A stretch of 64,000 bases of DNA from an uncultured Chitinophagaceae bacterium (GCA_937958995.1 CALGAP010000005.1:248001-312000); one strand, 5' to 3'. Positions 32,836 through 41,546 are shown, counted from the first letter of the stretch. The notes: a model not told the origin generated them from the letters alone. Numbers and translations are program-made.

Positions 32836-33507
32836 TCAATCCGACATATCCTTATTGCGGCGGCGTGCTCTGCGGCGGTCGCGGTATTTCAGGATGGGCA
32901 CTTTACTCTCGCTACCACGCAATAAACGGCCTATATTTTTCTGATGGGTCAGCAGTACCATCAGGGCCACTGCAATAGCAAACGCGCGGTAAAGCGGTTC
33001 CTTTTCGTTGAAGATAACAAGTATGAAAACGGCAAATGCAATACTTGCCAGGATAGAGCTCAGTGATACAAAACGGGTGAGATACAGTACGAGCAGGAAA
33101 ACACCTACGCAGCAGACAGCCACTATCGGCTGAATAGCGAGCACCATACCAAATAAAGAGGCTACTCCTTTCCCACCCCTGAAATCAGCCCATATTGGAA
33201 ATATATGACCTAATACAGCAGCGAGCCCGAGGCCAACCATCAGGTTGGTACGGTCCCATTCATTCTCCTGTCCTACATAATACGGGAGTAACAGGTAAAG
33301 ACTGGTAGCAGCCAATCCTTTCAACACATCGATCACCATTACAAACGTACCCCAGCGCGAACCCAACACACGAAAGGTGTTAGTGGCACCAGCGTTGCCG
33401 CTTCCGTAATCGCGTATGTCAACCCCAAAGAAAGCCTTGCTTACCCACACCGATGTGGGAATAGAGCCGATCAAATAAGCGATAACAATGAGTAGAAATT
33501 CTTTCAT
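32836..33507 (-). CDS. plsY: Acyl-phosphate:glycerol-3-phosphate acyltransferase
   Basis: Integral membrane enzyme making lysophosphatidic acid, the first step of phospholipid synthesis. Three PlsY signatures are visible: AYLIGSIPTSVWVSK at the N-terminus, GSGNAGATNTFRVLG (the glycine-rich catalytic loop) and FRGGKGVASLFG (acyl-phosphate binding). About five to six membrane helices. The length of 223 residues is normal, with a short basic C-terminal tail (YRDRRRARRRNK). It lies 64 nt downstream of prmA on the same strand and may be cotranscribed with it. Confidence 0.95.
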   Translation of the reverse strand: MKEFLLIVIAYLIGSIPTSVWVSKAFFGVDIRDYGSGNAGATNTFRVLGSRWGTFVMVIDVLKGLAATSLYLLLPYYVGQENEWDRTNLMVGLGLAAVLGHIFPIWADFRGGKGVASLFGMVLAIQPIVAVCCVGVFLLVLYLTRFVSLSSILASIAFAVFILVIFNEKEPLYRAFAIAVALMVLLTHQKNIGRLLRGSESKVPILKYRDRRRARRRNKDMSD

Positions 33508-33571
33508 TGTTAAGTTGGTTGATGTTGGATAACGAAAATAATGAAAAAACGTATAAAAAATTCAGTCACAA

Positions 33572-34384
33572 TCACTCTAACACAAGGCCAATCCAATTGT
33601 TGTAATGTTTCTCTTCAATTAATCTTAAATCTGCAGCTGCTGCTTTTTCTGCGATCACTGGTGCATCATCGGGCAACAAACCGCTAAGTATAAGAACGCC
33701 TCCGGCACGCAAATGTTGTCTTAAATCAAGCATATTTGCCAGTATCACATGCCTGTTGATATTAGCGAGGATAATATCAAATTGCGCTAATCCTGCTAAG
33801 TTTTCCGCCTTTTTCAACTCAATCGCCTGGCAATTGTTTACCGCGATATTCTCCTTTGCATTTTCGATACTCCAGTCATCGTTGTCGATCGCAGTAATTG
33901 CTGCAGCGCCGAGCTTCTCCGCCAGGATCGCCAATATACCTGTGCCTGTTCCAAAATCGAGCACTTGTTTTCCCCTTATCGGCAATTGCTGCATTATATC
34001 AATCATCAGGTGCGTAGTAGCATGATGTCCTGTGCCAAAACTCATCTTAGGCGTTATCACAATTTCATGCTCTACCCCACTTACCGGCCTGTGAAATGAT
34101 GCGCGCACCACGCAAAAACTGCCAATCACTACTGGTTCAAAATTCTTTTCCCACTCTTCATTCCAGTTGCGCTCTTCTATTATTTCCCGGCTGCCTTTTA
34201 CCTGTTGCTGCGTCTCAATATTTTTTAAGACGCTTTCATCAAAGTTTTCTTGTGGAATATATGCAGCCAAAAATCCCTGCCCTTCTTCAAATCCTTCGTA
34301 TCCTGCCTGTGTGAGCAAACCAATCAGCAGATCCTGTTGGTCGGGAGAAAGACCTGTATATTTTACCTGGAGATAATTAGGCAT
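33572..34384 (-). CDS. prmA: Ribosomal protein L11 methyltransferase
   Basis: SAM-dependent enzyme that trimethylates ribosomal protein L11. The N-terminal substrate-recognition region (MPNYLQVKYTGLSP, then WNEEWEKNFEPV) is followed by a class I methyltransferase domain with SAM motif VLDFGTGTGILA and AIDNDDWSIENA, and a catalytic-loop ILANINRHV corresponding to the NILxx motif. FGTGHHATTHLM is the family signature before the SAM site. The start at 34384 was preferred over 34390, which adds only MP. It follows the pnp terminator by 7 nt, so read-through from pnp or a promoter close by drives it. Confidence 0.93.
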   Translation of the reverse strand: MPNYLQVKYTGLSPDQQDLLIGLLTQAGYEGFEEGQGFLAAYIPQENFDESVLKNIETQQQVKGSREIIEERNWNEEWEKNFEPVVIGSFCVVRASFHRPVSGVEHEIVITPKMSFGTGHHATTHLMIDIMQQLPIRGKQVLDFGTGTGILAILAEKLGAAAITAIDNDDWSIENAKENIAVNNCQAIELKKAENLAGLAQFDIILANINRHVILANMLDLRQHLRAGGVLILSGLLPDDAPVIAEKAAAADLRLIEEKHYNNWIGLVLE

Positions 34385-34390
34385 GGGCAT

Positions 34391-34434
34391 AAAAGAAAAA
34401 CAACAGTGGCGTACGTGTATGCGCAGCCACTGTT
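34391..34434 (-). terminator. Rho-independent terminator of pnp
   Basis: Perfect 9-bp stem AACAGTGGC (34402-34410) with GCCACTGTT (34426-34434), 15-nt loop. On the minus strand it is followed by GTTTTTCTTTT. It sits between pnp and prmA, with the T-run almost touching the prmA start. Confidence 0.85.
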
Positions 34435-34450
34435 ATTTATTTATGTCTGA

Positions 34451-36613
34451 TTACTTATTATCGGATGATTGTGCATTGCCTTCGGGCTTGCGACCTTCGG
34501 GTTTTGGCATCAGCACTTTGCGGCTCAGCTTGAATTTACCTGTCTTATGGTCAATACCGATCAGTTTCACTTTCACCTTATCGCCTTCTTTCAACACACC
34601 TTCCATGGTTTCGAGACGCTTCCAGCTGATTTCGCTGATGTGCAACAAACCTTGTTTACCGGGCAGGAATTCAACAAAAGCACCGAATTCCTTGATACCT
34701 TTTACCACTGACTCGTACACGGCGCCCACTTCAGGCATGGCAGTAATGCCTTTGATCCAGGCAACGGCTTTGTCCAGGCCTTCTTTGGCAGGACTGAAAA
34801 TGCTTACTTCGCCATAGTTGCCCACTTCTTCTATGTTGATAGTGGTACCGGTTTCGCGCTGAATTTCCTGGATGATCTTTCCTTGCGGCCCGATCACTGC
34901 ACCGATAAATTCTTTATCGATAAACAGTTTTTCCATTCGCGGTGCATGCGGTTTCACTTCAGGTCTCGGTTCGCTGATGCACTTGTACATTTCATCGAGA
35001 ATGTACAATCTGGCCACGCGAGCCTGCGCCAATGCTTCGCGCATGGTGTCCATGCTCAGGCCATCGATCTTGATGTCCATCTGCACGCCGCAAATTCCGT
35101 CGCGTGTACCGGTGATCTTGAAGTCCATATCTCCGAGATGGTCTTCGTCGCCGAGAATGTCGGTAAGAATAGCATACTTCCCATCCGAAGGACGGGTGAT
35201 CAACCCCATGGCCACACCACCTACGTGTTTGGCCAGCGGCACACCGGCATCCATCAGCGCCAGCGAGCCGGCACAAACGGTAGCCATCGACGATGAGCCA
35301 TTCGATTCAAGAATATCGCTCACTACGCGAACGGTGTAAGGATATTCGTTACCGGGCATCATCTTCTTCAATGAGCGCATGGCAAGGTTGCCATGACCCA
35401 CTTCGCGGCGGCCGGGGGCGCGCATCATTTTCACTTCACCGGTTGAGAAAGGCGGGAAGTTATAGTGTAAAATGAATTTTGTGTAGTCGGAAACAGCGGC
35501 ACTTTCTACCAGCAGTTCATCCAGCGGTGTGCCGAGGGTGACAGTGGTGAGCGATTGTGTTTCGCCGCGGGTAAACAATGCAGAACCGTGCGGTGAAGGC
35601 AACGGATCCACTTCCATTGAAAGCGGGCGAACAGTGGTAAGGTCGCGGCCATCGAGACGAACACGATCGTCGAGAATCATGTTACGTACCACTTCCCACT
35701 TCAAATCTTCAAAATATTTTTTGGCCTTCTTCACCAGTTCTTCATCGGGTTCTTCACCCAGGCTGGCGATCAGTTCTTCTTTTATTTTATCGTACGCTTC
35801 GGTGCGTTCATTTTTGCCAAGACCAGCGCGGCTTACCTGGTAGATCCTGTCTTTGCACATGTCGATCACCTTCTGTTGCAGTTCAGCATTTTCTTCAGGC
35901 TGCGGCACTTCGCGCTTGGTGGTTACGCCAGCTTTCCTGCGCAGTTCTTCCTGTGCTTTTATCTGTATGCGGATAGCATCGTGCGCAATTTCCAGGGCTT
36001 TTACCAGCTCTTCTTCGCTGCACTCGTTGGCTTCGCCTTCCACCATCATCAGGTTCTTCTCGGTGGCGCCAACCATGAAATCCATATCGGCCTTCGCCAG
36101 CTCAGCGCGGCTCGGGTTTACCACGAATTTACCATCGATGCGGGCGATGCGTACTTCAGATATAATCTCTTTGATAGGAATATCCGAAACTGCCAGTGCT
36201 GCAGAGGCAGCTAAGCAGGCAAGCGCGTCGGGCATTACTTCAGGGTCGCTGGAAATGAGGGTCACCAGCACCTGCACGTCGCAGAAATAATTTTCGGGAA
36301 ACAGCGGGCGCAGTGCGCGGTCGATCAGGCGGCTGGTCAGCACTTCATAATCGTTCAGCTTAGCCTCCCTTTTAAAGAAAGAGCCGGGTATGCGACCGGC
36401 TGCTGCAAATTTCTCCATGTAATCGACCACCAGCGGAAAGAAATCCTGTCCTTCCTTGGGTTCGGTATTGGCAACTGCTGTTGCCAGGATAATACATTTT
36501 CCTTGTGTAACGGTAACGGCACCATGGGCCTGGCGGGCGAGTTTGCCCGTGCCAATAGTCACTTCACGGTCGCCACCAATGTCAAATGTGACACTAATCG
36601 GTTGCGAAAGCAT
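34451..36613 (-). CDS. pnp: Polyribonucleotide nucleotidyltransferase (PNPase)
   Basis: Phosphorolytic 3'-5' exoribonuclease of RNA decay. Two RNase PH domains are visible (first: DIGGDREVTIGTGKLARQAH and GRIPGSFFKREA; second: RVRLDGRDLTTVRPLSMEVD, ALFTRGETQSLTTVTLGT and KITGTRDGICGVQMDIKIDG with acidic metal-binding residues), then a KH domain (GAVIGPQGKIIQEIQRETGT) and an S1 domain (GAVYESVVKGIKEFGAFVEF). 720 residues is the expected length. It lies 87 nt downstream of rpsO on the same strand, the conserved rpsO-pnp arrangement found across bacteria. Confidence 0.97.
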   Translation of the reverse strand: MLSQPISVTFDIGGDREVTIGTGKLARQAHGAVTVTQGKCIILATAVANTEPKEGQDFFPLVVDYMEKFAAAGRIPGSFFKREAKLNDYEVLTSRLIDRALRPLFPENYFCDVQVLVTLISSDPEVMPDALACLAASAALAVSDIPIKEIISEVRIARIDGKFVVNPSRAELAKADMDFMVGATEKNLMMVEGEANECSEEELVKALEIAHDAIRIQIKAQEELRRKAGVTTKREVPQPEENAELQQKVIDMCKDRIYQVSRAGLGKNERTEAYDKIKEELIASLGEEPDEELVKKAKKYFEDLKWEVVRNMILDDRVRLDGRDLTTVRPLSMEVDPLPSPHGSALFTRGETQSLTTVTLGTPLDELLVESAAVSDYTKFILHYNFPPFSTGEVKMMRAPGRREVGHGNLAMRSLKKMMPGNEYPYTVRVVSDILESNGSSSMATVCAGSLALMDAGVPLAKHVGGVAMGLITRPSDGKYAILTDILGDEDHLGDMDFKITGTRDGICGVQMDIKIDGLSMDTMREALAQARVARLYILDEMYKCISEPRPEVKPHAPRMEKLFIDKEFIGAVIGPQGKIIQEIQRETGTTINIEEVGNYGEVSIFSPAKEGLDKAVAWIKGITAMPEVGAVYESVVKGIKEFGAFVEFLPGKQGLLHISEISWKRLETMEGVLKEGDKVKVKLIGIDHKTGKFKLSRKVLMPKPEGRKPEGNAQSSDNK

Positions 36614-36700
36614 AATTAATTGCTTTTTCGGTTGCGGATCGAAATACGAAAGGTGGGAATCGGGATTGGATCAACAACCTGGTTAATAAAGTACCTGGAA

Positions 36701-36973
36701 TTATTTCCTGATTCCAAGCTTTTCAATCAGAGCGCGGTAGCCCTGCAGGTTGTGCTTGCTCAGGTAGTTCAGCAAACGCTTGCGTTGACCTACCAGTCTC
36801 ATCAGTCCACGGTGAGTAGAGAAGTCTTTCTTGTTTTTCTGCAGGTGTTCAGAAATGCGGTTAATCCGCTCGGTCAAAAGGGCTATTTGTCCTTCAATTG
36901 ATCCGGTATTGGTGGCGCTTCCGCCAAATTCTGCGAAGATTGCTGCGGTTTTCTCTTTAGTTAAATAAGGCAT
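36701..36973 (-). CDS. rpsO: 30S ribosomal protein S15
   Basis: Primary 16S rRNA-binding protein, 90 residues from the ATG at 36973 (MPYLTKEKTAAIFAEFG); an in-frame ATG at 37000 would add nine residues and is not the usual S15 N-terminus. S15 marks: NTGSIEGQIALLTERINRIS, HLQKNKKDFSTHRGLMRLVG and RKRLLNYLSKHN. It heads the rpsO-pnp transcript and has a good Bacteroidota-type -7 box 54 nt upstream. Autoregulation at its leader is known in other bacteria but not evident here. Confidence 0.97.
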   Translation of the reverse strand: MPYLTKEKTAAIFAEFGGSATNTGSIEGQIALLTERINRISEHLQKNKKDFSTHRGLMRLVGQRKRLLNYLSKHNLQGYRALIEKLGIRK

Positions 36974-37026
36974 CTCAATTTTTTTTAAAATAGCATCCAA
37001 AATTTTTCTTCATTATAAATTGGCGG

Positions 37027-37057
37027 CAAAGGTAGCGATTTAGATGCATTATAAAAA
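37027..37057 (-). promoter_or_regulatory. Promoter of rpsO-pnp
   Basis: Minus-strand TACCTTTG (37027-37034) matches the Bacteroidota -7 box TAnnTTTG exactly. A TTTT run about 19 nt upstream approximates the -33 TTTG. The spacing gives a leader of about 50 nt before the S15 start. Confidence 0.6.
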
Positions 37058-37074
37058 ACGCCTACTTTTACGCA

Positions 37075-37148
37075 GTTTCGGGGTCGGGGTTTGCAGTTCG
37101 GGTGGCTGCCGCACTCGTGACGTATGCCCATATTGAAGAACCCGAAAC
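37075..37148. repeat. Dispersed inverted-repeat element, copy B
   Basis: 74 bp with GTTTCGGG (37075-37082) and CCCGAAAC (37141-37148) at its ends, and shared internal words with copy A at 16460-16528. It sits between the divergent rpsO promoter and the glycosyltransferase gene, 28 bp before the latter's start. Confidence 0.6.
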
Positions 37149-37175
37149 CCGCAACCCTTTACTAACCCCTTCATA

Positions 37176-38270
37176 ATGAAACATCTAACTTTCACCGTCA
37201 CCAATGAGCTCAGCTTCGACCAGCGGATGATACGCATCTGTACATCGCTGGCTAAGGCGGGGTATAAGGTAACGCTGGTGGGGGTAAGACGAAAGGGCTC
37301 CAAAACGCCATTGAGAGAGCAGCCTTTCAGGCAAAAGCGGCTGTATTGTTTTTTCCGGAAAGGGAAAGGCTTTTACCTGGAGTACAACCTCAGGCTTTTC
37401 TTTTACCTGTTGTTTACCAGGACCGACCTTATTTGTTCTATTGACCTCGACACCATCCTGCCGGGCTACCTGGTGTCGAAGATCAGGGGGTTGAGACGCG
37501 TGTATGACGCGCATGAATTATTTTGTGAAATGAAGGAGGTGGTGACGAGGCCGCGGATATACAGGTGGTGGAAACGAGTGGAAAAATGGACAGTCCCACA
37601 TTATAAATATGGTTACACGGTGAACGGGCCCATTGCAGAGGAATTTAAAAAAATGTACGGCGTGGATTATGAAGTGATACGTAACGTGCCCCTATTGCAA
37701 CCCCTGACTATACCGGAAAAGCCGGAAAAATATATTTTGTACCAGGGCGCGGTGAATGAGGGCCGTAGTTTTGAGACATTGATCCCCGCCATGCAGTGGG
37801 TGCCCCTGCCTCTCGTAATTTGTGGCGACGGCAATTTTATGCAGCAAACGCGCGAACTGGTTAAAAAGTTCGGACTGGAGGAAAAAATAATTTTCAAGGG
37901 TATGGTGCAGCCGGATGAATTACGGTCCATCACCGAAAAAGCGTGGCTGGGGCTGACTTTATTTGAAAATAAAGGCAGAAGTAATTATTATTCACTCGCC
38001 AATCGTTTCTTTGACTATATGCATGCCGGGGTGCCGCAACTTTGTGTGGATTACCCTGTTTATAAAGAAATAAACAATAAGCACCGGATAGCTGTTCTAT
38101 TGTTCGACCTATCACCCGAAGCAATAGCGCAGCGGTTGAATTCGTTGCTGAATGATCAACCGTTGTACGATTTGTTGCAGCGGAATTGCCTGGAGGCCAG
38201 GAAGGCGATCAACTGGCAGGAAGAAGAAAAGAGATTACTGGCTTTTTATGCAAAATTATTGGCGGGTTGA
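37176..38270 (+). CDS. Glycosyltransferase, GT-B fold (GT4-like)
   Basis: 364 residues. The N-terminal Rossmann half opens with TVTNELSFDQRMIRICTSLA and includes VYDAHELFCEMKE, typical of GT4-type enzymes. The C-terminal half contains ILYQGAVNEGRSFETLIPAM, a glycine-rich KFGLEEKIIFKGMV segment and the acidic GLTLFENKGRSNYYSLANRF donor-binding region. A cytoplasmic enzyme building surface polysaccharide is likely. It is followed by a second glycosyltransferase after 113 nt, with a large inverted repeat in the gap. The sugar donor cannot be read from sequence. Confidence 0.85.
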   Translation: MKHLTFTVTNELSFDQRMIRICTSLAKAGYKVTLVGVRRKGSKTPLREQPFRQKRLYCFFRKGKGFYLEYNLRLFFYLLFTRTDLICSIDLDTILPGYLVSKIRGLRRVYDAHELFCEMKEVVTRPRIYRWWKRVEKWTVPHYKYGYTVNGPIAEEFKKMYGVDYEVIRNVPLLQPLTIPEKPEKYILYQGAVNEGRSFETLIPAMQWVPLPLVICGDGNFMQQTRELVKKFGLEEKIIFKGMVQPDELRSITEKAWLGLTLFENKGRSNYYSLANRFFDYMHAGVPQLCVDYPVYKEINNKHRIAVLLFDLSPEAIAQRLNSLLNDQPLYDLLQRNCLEARKAINWQEEEKRLLAFYAKLLAG

Positions 38271-38282
38271 ATATAGAAGCTA

Positions 38283-38348
38283 CATTGGGTGGGCCACTCC
38301 CGCAGCGGGCCTGGTCCATACAATGCTGAGGGAGTGACCCACCCAATG
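38283..38348. repeat. Large 19-bp inverted repeat between glycosyltransferase genes
   Basis: CATTGGGTGGGCCACTCCC (38283-38301) pairs with 38330-38348 at 18 of 19 positions across a 28-nt loop. There is no T-run after it. It could be an attenuating mRNA hairpin or a dispersed palindromic element. Confidence 0.6.
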
Positions 38349-38383
38349 CAGCCGGCATTCAAACCTCATTAACACCTTAGCGC

Positions 38384-39517
38384 TTGGAAAGACATATTCA
38401 TATTGTTTCATTCGATGTGCCCTGGCCCGTAAGTTGCGGCGGGACGGCCGATATTTTTTCCATCATAAAATCCATGCACCAGGCCGGTGTAAAAGTGCAT
38501 TTGCATTGTTTTGAAAACGGCCATTACGAACAGGAGGAGCTGGAAAATTATTGCAGCAGCGTAGAGTATTACCCACGTCTCACCGGGCATAAGTGCGTTT
38601 CAATGGAGCTGCCTTATACGGTAGCTGCAGGGTCTTCGCCGGCATTGGTGGAGCGTTTGCTGCAAGACGATCATCCCATCTTATTGCAAGGCATTCTCTG
38701 CACTTACCTGTTGACCGACGACCGCTTTAAAGGCCGCCGTATTGCGGTGCGACTCCTGCACACCGAGTACCAGAAATACCGCGAACTTTCGGAAAGCACC
38801 TCTCCTATTGCCGTTTTCAAAAAATTATTTTACCGCCGCGAAAGCCGCGTGATGCGGGAGTATGAAAAACAGATCAGCGATAAGGCACTGTTCCTGGCCT
38901 GCTGCCGCCACGATGCCGACCAGTACAGGCAGGAATTTAATGCAAAGAATGTCGTCTATTTGCCACCGTTATTGCCCTACAGTGAAGTAACATCAGAAGA
39001 AGGTGTAGGCTGTTATACATTATACCACGGTAATCTCACTGCTCCTTCGAACGAGAAAGCTGCACTGTGGTTACTTGATCGCGTGTTTAAGCATTTGAAT
39101 GTGCCCTTTATAGTGGCCGGCAAGAATCCCTCGAAGAAATTAATGCGCGTGGCCATGCAAACAAAAAATGCCTGCATTGTGGCCAATCCTTCCGAACAGG
39201 AATTGCAGGATATGATCCGCAAGGCGCATATACACGTGCTGCCTTCCCTGTGTAATCATTCCGGACAGGTGAAATTGCTGAATGCATTGTACAACGGCCG
39301 CCATGTGGTGGTAAATGATGATATGATCGCCGACAGCGCACTCGCCCCCTGCTGTCATATTGCTTCAGGCCCGGAAGCCTTTCAAAGTATCATCGTACAA
39401 CTGCGGCACAAGCCCTTTGAAGAGCACGAAATAAAACTGCGTAAGCATGTATTGGATCAGCATTATAATACCGAGGCAAACAGCCGCAAACTGATGCAGT
39501 TCATGTGGAGCGCATAA
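38384..39517 (+). CDS. Glycosyltransferase family 1/4-like protein
   Basis: 377 residues beginning at a TTG codon (MERHIHIVSFDVPWPVSCGG); no ATG suits the conserved N-terminus better. The N-terminal GT-B donor/acceptor half has SFDVPWPVSCGGTADIFSII, the C-terminal half LYHGNLTAPSNEKAALWLLD and HVLPSLCNHSGQVKLLNALY, the region that usually binds the nucleotide-sugar. Probably acts with the upstream glycosyltransferase in cell-surface glycan synthesis. Its last 17 nt overlap the converging GT2 gene. Confidence 0.82.
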   Translation: MERHIHIVSFDVPWPVSCGGTADIFSIIKSMHQAGVKVHLHCFENGHYEQEELENYCSSVEYYPRLTGHKCVSMELPYTVAAGSSPALVERLLQDDHPILLQGILCTYLLTDDRFKGRRIAVRLLHTEYQKYRELSESTSPIAVFKKLFYRRESRVMREYEKQISDKALFLACCRHDADQYRQEFNAKNVVYLPPLLPYSEVTSEEGVGCYTLYHGNLTAPSNEKAALWLLDRVFKHLNVPFIVAGKNPSKKLMRVAMQTKNACIVANPSEQELQDMIRKAHIHVLPSLCNHSGQVKLLNALYNGRHVVVNDDMIADSALAPCCHIASGPEAFQSIIVQLRHKPFEEHEIKLRKHVLDQHYNTEANSRKLMQFMWSA

Positions 39518-40421
39518 GCCGGATGAAGTGATGCAGCCGGTACAGGTCGAAGTAAAATAAGGAGGGCGAGCAACTTTTCAGATTCTTCTCTATTTTTCCT
39601 TTTTGCCAATTGTAAACAGCTGAGGCAAGCCATAATAAACCGGATTGCTTCAGGCGGGCATATACCCGGAATAATTTTATGTGCGATTTCAATTGCGTGT
39701 CATCAACCAGTTGTTGCAGCTTACGCAAATTCTTTAAGGCCTCTTCGCTTTTTCGCAAAAAAACATCGGCTGTCTCCAGTCCATCGTGCAGGACGGGGTT
39801 ATCGATATATTTAACCCTCACTTTTTTATTTTCCAACTGAATGCCTATCCAGGAATCTTCATGGCCATAACCTTCCCAATCATTGATGAATGAAAACTGC
39901 GAAAAGACCGTTTTGTGCACCAGGAAATTATTCGACATGAATCCACGCCAGGGATCATCATTTCTCTTTTTCAGATCGATGGCTTCGCGCTTCCTTCCAT
40001 AGTCCCAATGCAGTCGCAGCGCGCAGTCGCCGGGAGGTTGCTGTTGATAGATACGCCCCCCGACAATTACGCCGGGTTGACCTGGAAAGTAGTTGCCTAA
40101 AGAAATGACGTTGAAATATTGCTGCAGGTATTGAGATGAGATGATCGTGCTGTCGCAGTCTATAAACAACATCCAGTCGTAGGCGGCTTTCTCCGCCAGT
40201 TGTTGCCGAACAAGTATGCGGCCAAGATTTTTCTCCGATTCCAGGTATTTTATATGAGGTAAACCGGCCGTTGATGCATTTGCCTGCCGGTATTCGTTGG
40301 CAGAGCCATCATCGAGCAAAATAATTTCGCCCGGCGTATCGATTGCCTGGAGCTGGCTGCTGAGCGTGGAGGCCAGTTGTTGTACATCGCGGTTATAAAC
40401 GGGAATCAGTATGGAGATCAT
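39501..40421 (-). CDS. Glycosyltransferase family 2
   Basis: 306 residues with a GT-A fold: ISILIPVYNRDVQQLAST at the N-terminus, IILLDDGSANEYRQ, and LFIDCDSTIISSQ, which supplies the DxD-like metal/nucleotide-sugar site. DDPWRGFMSNNFLVHKTVF and FINDWEGYGHEDSWIGIQ look like the acceptor loop with the catalytic acidic residues. Its start overlaps the stop of the FtsE-like gene by 4 nt (ATGA), so the two are co-translated although functionally unrelated; it converges with the previous glycosyltransferase. Confidence 0.88.
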   Translation of the reverse strand: MISILIPVYNRDVQQLASTLSSQLQAIDTPGEIILLDDGSANEYRQANASTAGLPHIKYLESEKNLGRILVRQQLAEKAAYDWMLFIDCDSTIISSQYLQQYFNVISLGNYFPGQPGVIVGGRIYQQQPPGDCALRLHWDYGRKREAIDLKKRNDDPWRGFMSNNFLVHKTVFSQFSFINDWEGYGHEDSWIGIQLENKKVRVKYIDNPVLHDGLETADVFLRKSEEALKNLRKLQQLVDDTQLKSHIKLFRVYARLKQSGLLWLASAVYNWQKGKIEKNLKSCSPSLFYFDLYRLHHFIRLMRST

Positions 40422-41107
40422 GCCGAATTGATGGTGGCATTATCGATAACGCGTCCTCTTTCGGTGCGTACCACGCGGCCCGGGAAATTGTTGATCACCA
40501 CATAATCGTGCGTAGCCATTACGATGGCGGTGCCGAAGTCGCGCGAGATATGCATCAGCAACTGCATAATTTCATCCGAGGTCTCGGGATCGAGATTACC
40601 CGTAGGCTCATCGGCCAGTATCAGTTTGGGGGAGTTCAATAAAGCGCGTGCTATATCCACGCGTTGTTGTTCGCCGCCACTCAGTTCAAAAGGCATTTTA
40701 AAACCTTTTGCCTTCAGCCCCACTTTATCGAGCACGTCCACTATTTTTTCGTCCATCAGCTTTTCATCCTTCCAGCCGGTGGCGCGCAGCACAAATTTGA
40801 GATTGTCGTTTACGTTGCGGTCGGTGAGTAATTGAAAATCCTGGAACACCACGCCCAGGTTGCGGCGCAGGTAGGGAACACGCTTCCAGTCCATTTCCCT
40901 GAGGTTGAAGCCCACGACAGTGCCCTCACCTTCCTTTAGGGGTAGGTCGCCATACAACGTCTTCAACAGGCTTGATTTACCTGTGCCTGTCTTGCCTACC
41001 AGGTACACAAACTCGCCCTTTTTCACGGTGAAATGAACATCCTGCAGAATCAGGTTATTGCCCTGGTAAATATTCGCGTGTTTGAGCTCAATAATGTTTT
41101 CCTGCAT
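40418..41107 (-). CDS. ftsE: FtsE-like ABC transporter ATP-binding protein
   Basis: ATPase of the FtsEX-type division/cell-wall hydrolase control complex. Starting at 41107 it is 229 residues. Walker A VGKTGTGKSSLLKTLYG, Q-loop NLGVVFQDFQLL, ABC signature ELSGGEQQRVDIARALL, Walker B LILADEPTGNLD and H-loop ATHDYVVI are complete. Small size and YQGNNLILQDVHFTVKKGEF resemble FtsE rather than an exporter. No ftsX is adjacent, as is often the case in Bacteroidota. An upstream in-frame ATG at 41185 lies beyond the predicted promoter and was rejected. Symbol assigned on similarity, not on context. Confidence 0.85.
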   Translation of the reverse strand: MQENIIELKHANIYQGNNLILQDVHFTVKKGEFVYLVGKTGTGKSSLLKTLYGDLPLKEGEGTVVGFNLREMDWKRVPYLRRNLGVVFQDFQLLTDRNVNDNLKFVLRATGWKDEKLMDEKIVDVLDKVGLKAKGFKMPFELSGGEQQRVDIARALLNSPKLILADEPTGNLDPETSDEIMQLLMHISRDFGTAIVMATHDYVVINNFPGRVVRTERGRVIDNATINSA

Positions 41108-41125
41108 AATAGGCTGTGTGTTAAG

Positions 41126-41156
41126 CAAAAGTAAGTTTAAAAGTTGACAAGTTAAA
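41126..41156 (-). promoter_or_regulatory. Promoter of the FtsE-like gene
   Basis: Minus-strand TACTTTTG (41126-41133) matches TAnnTTTG exactly. A TTTA 19 nt upstream approximates the -33 TTTG. The leader to the ATG at 41107 is about 15 nt, typical for the phylum. Confidence 0.6.
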
Positions 41157-41203
41157 AAGTTGACAAGGCCTGTGGACGCGGTCACCAGTTAACCTGTCAA
41201 CTT
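41141..41203. repeat. Direct and inverted aagttgacaag repeats
   Basis: AAGTTGACAAG occurs at 41141-41151 and 41157-41167, and its partial inverse TGTCAACTT at 41195-41203. It occupies the gap between the FtsE-like gene and the small gene at 41213-41377, overlapping the -33 region of the FtsE promoter. Confidence 0.5.
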
Positions 41204-41212
41204 CTTCACCCA

Positions 41213-41377
41213 CTAAGCCGACAGCCAGCATCCGCTCTTTTTCTCTTTCTTCTCCTTCTTTTCTTTTAGCTCCTTCTTTTCCTGGACCCTGTCGTTTTGT
41301 TTGCGTGTTGAGAGACTTGCAAATGCTACGGCGGCCATACAGGCGAGCAGTAGAACGATCACCAGTAATTTTTTCAT
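41213..41377 (-). CDS. 54-residue membrane-anchored Lys/Glu-rich protein
   Basis: Small gene: a hydrophobic N-terminus (MKKLLVIVLLLACMAAVAFA) that is a signal or anchor, then an extremely charged tract made of repeated KEKK units, ending SGCWLSA. The LLACM stretch gives a poor lipobox. A longer overlapping ORF in another frame (41121-41381) has a less natural composition and was rejected. Translation of the Lys/Glu run is unlikely by chance in random DNA of this composition. No family recognised; it may be a periplasmic or membrane-associated peptide. Confidence 0.6.
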   Translation of the reverse strand: MKKLLVIVLLLACMAAVAFASLSTRKQNDRVQEKKELKEKKEKKEKKSGCWLSA

Positions 41378-41546
41378 ACATGAAGGATTTTGACAGTTAT
41401 GAATAGGAAGAAATGGGCCTGGACCTGGTCAAATTATAATAGGATTAAAAACGGAAACTTCGTTAGCGCATGCAATAATTGTTCCATGCGACAGGATGAT
41501 TCAGCAACGTAATTTATCAATATCTTTAGCCTACCTTGCCTGTTAT

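Noticed and set aside
41121..41381. 86-residue minus-strand ORF
   Set aside because: Out-of-frame shadow of the better 54-residue gene; unnatural composition and overlaps the repeat.
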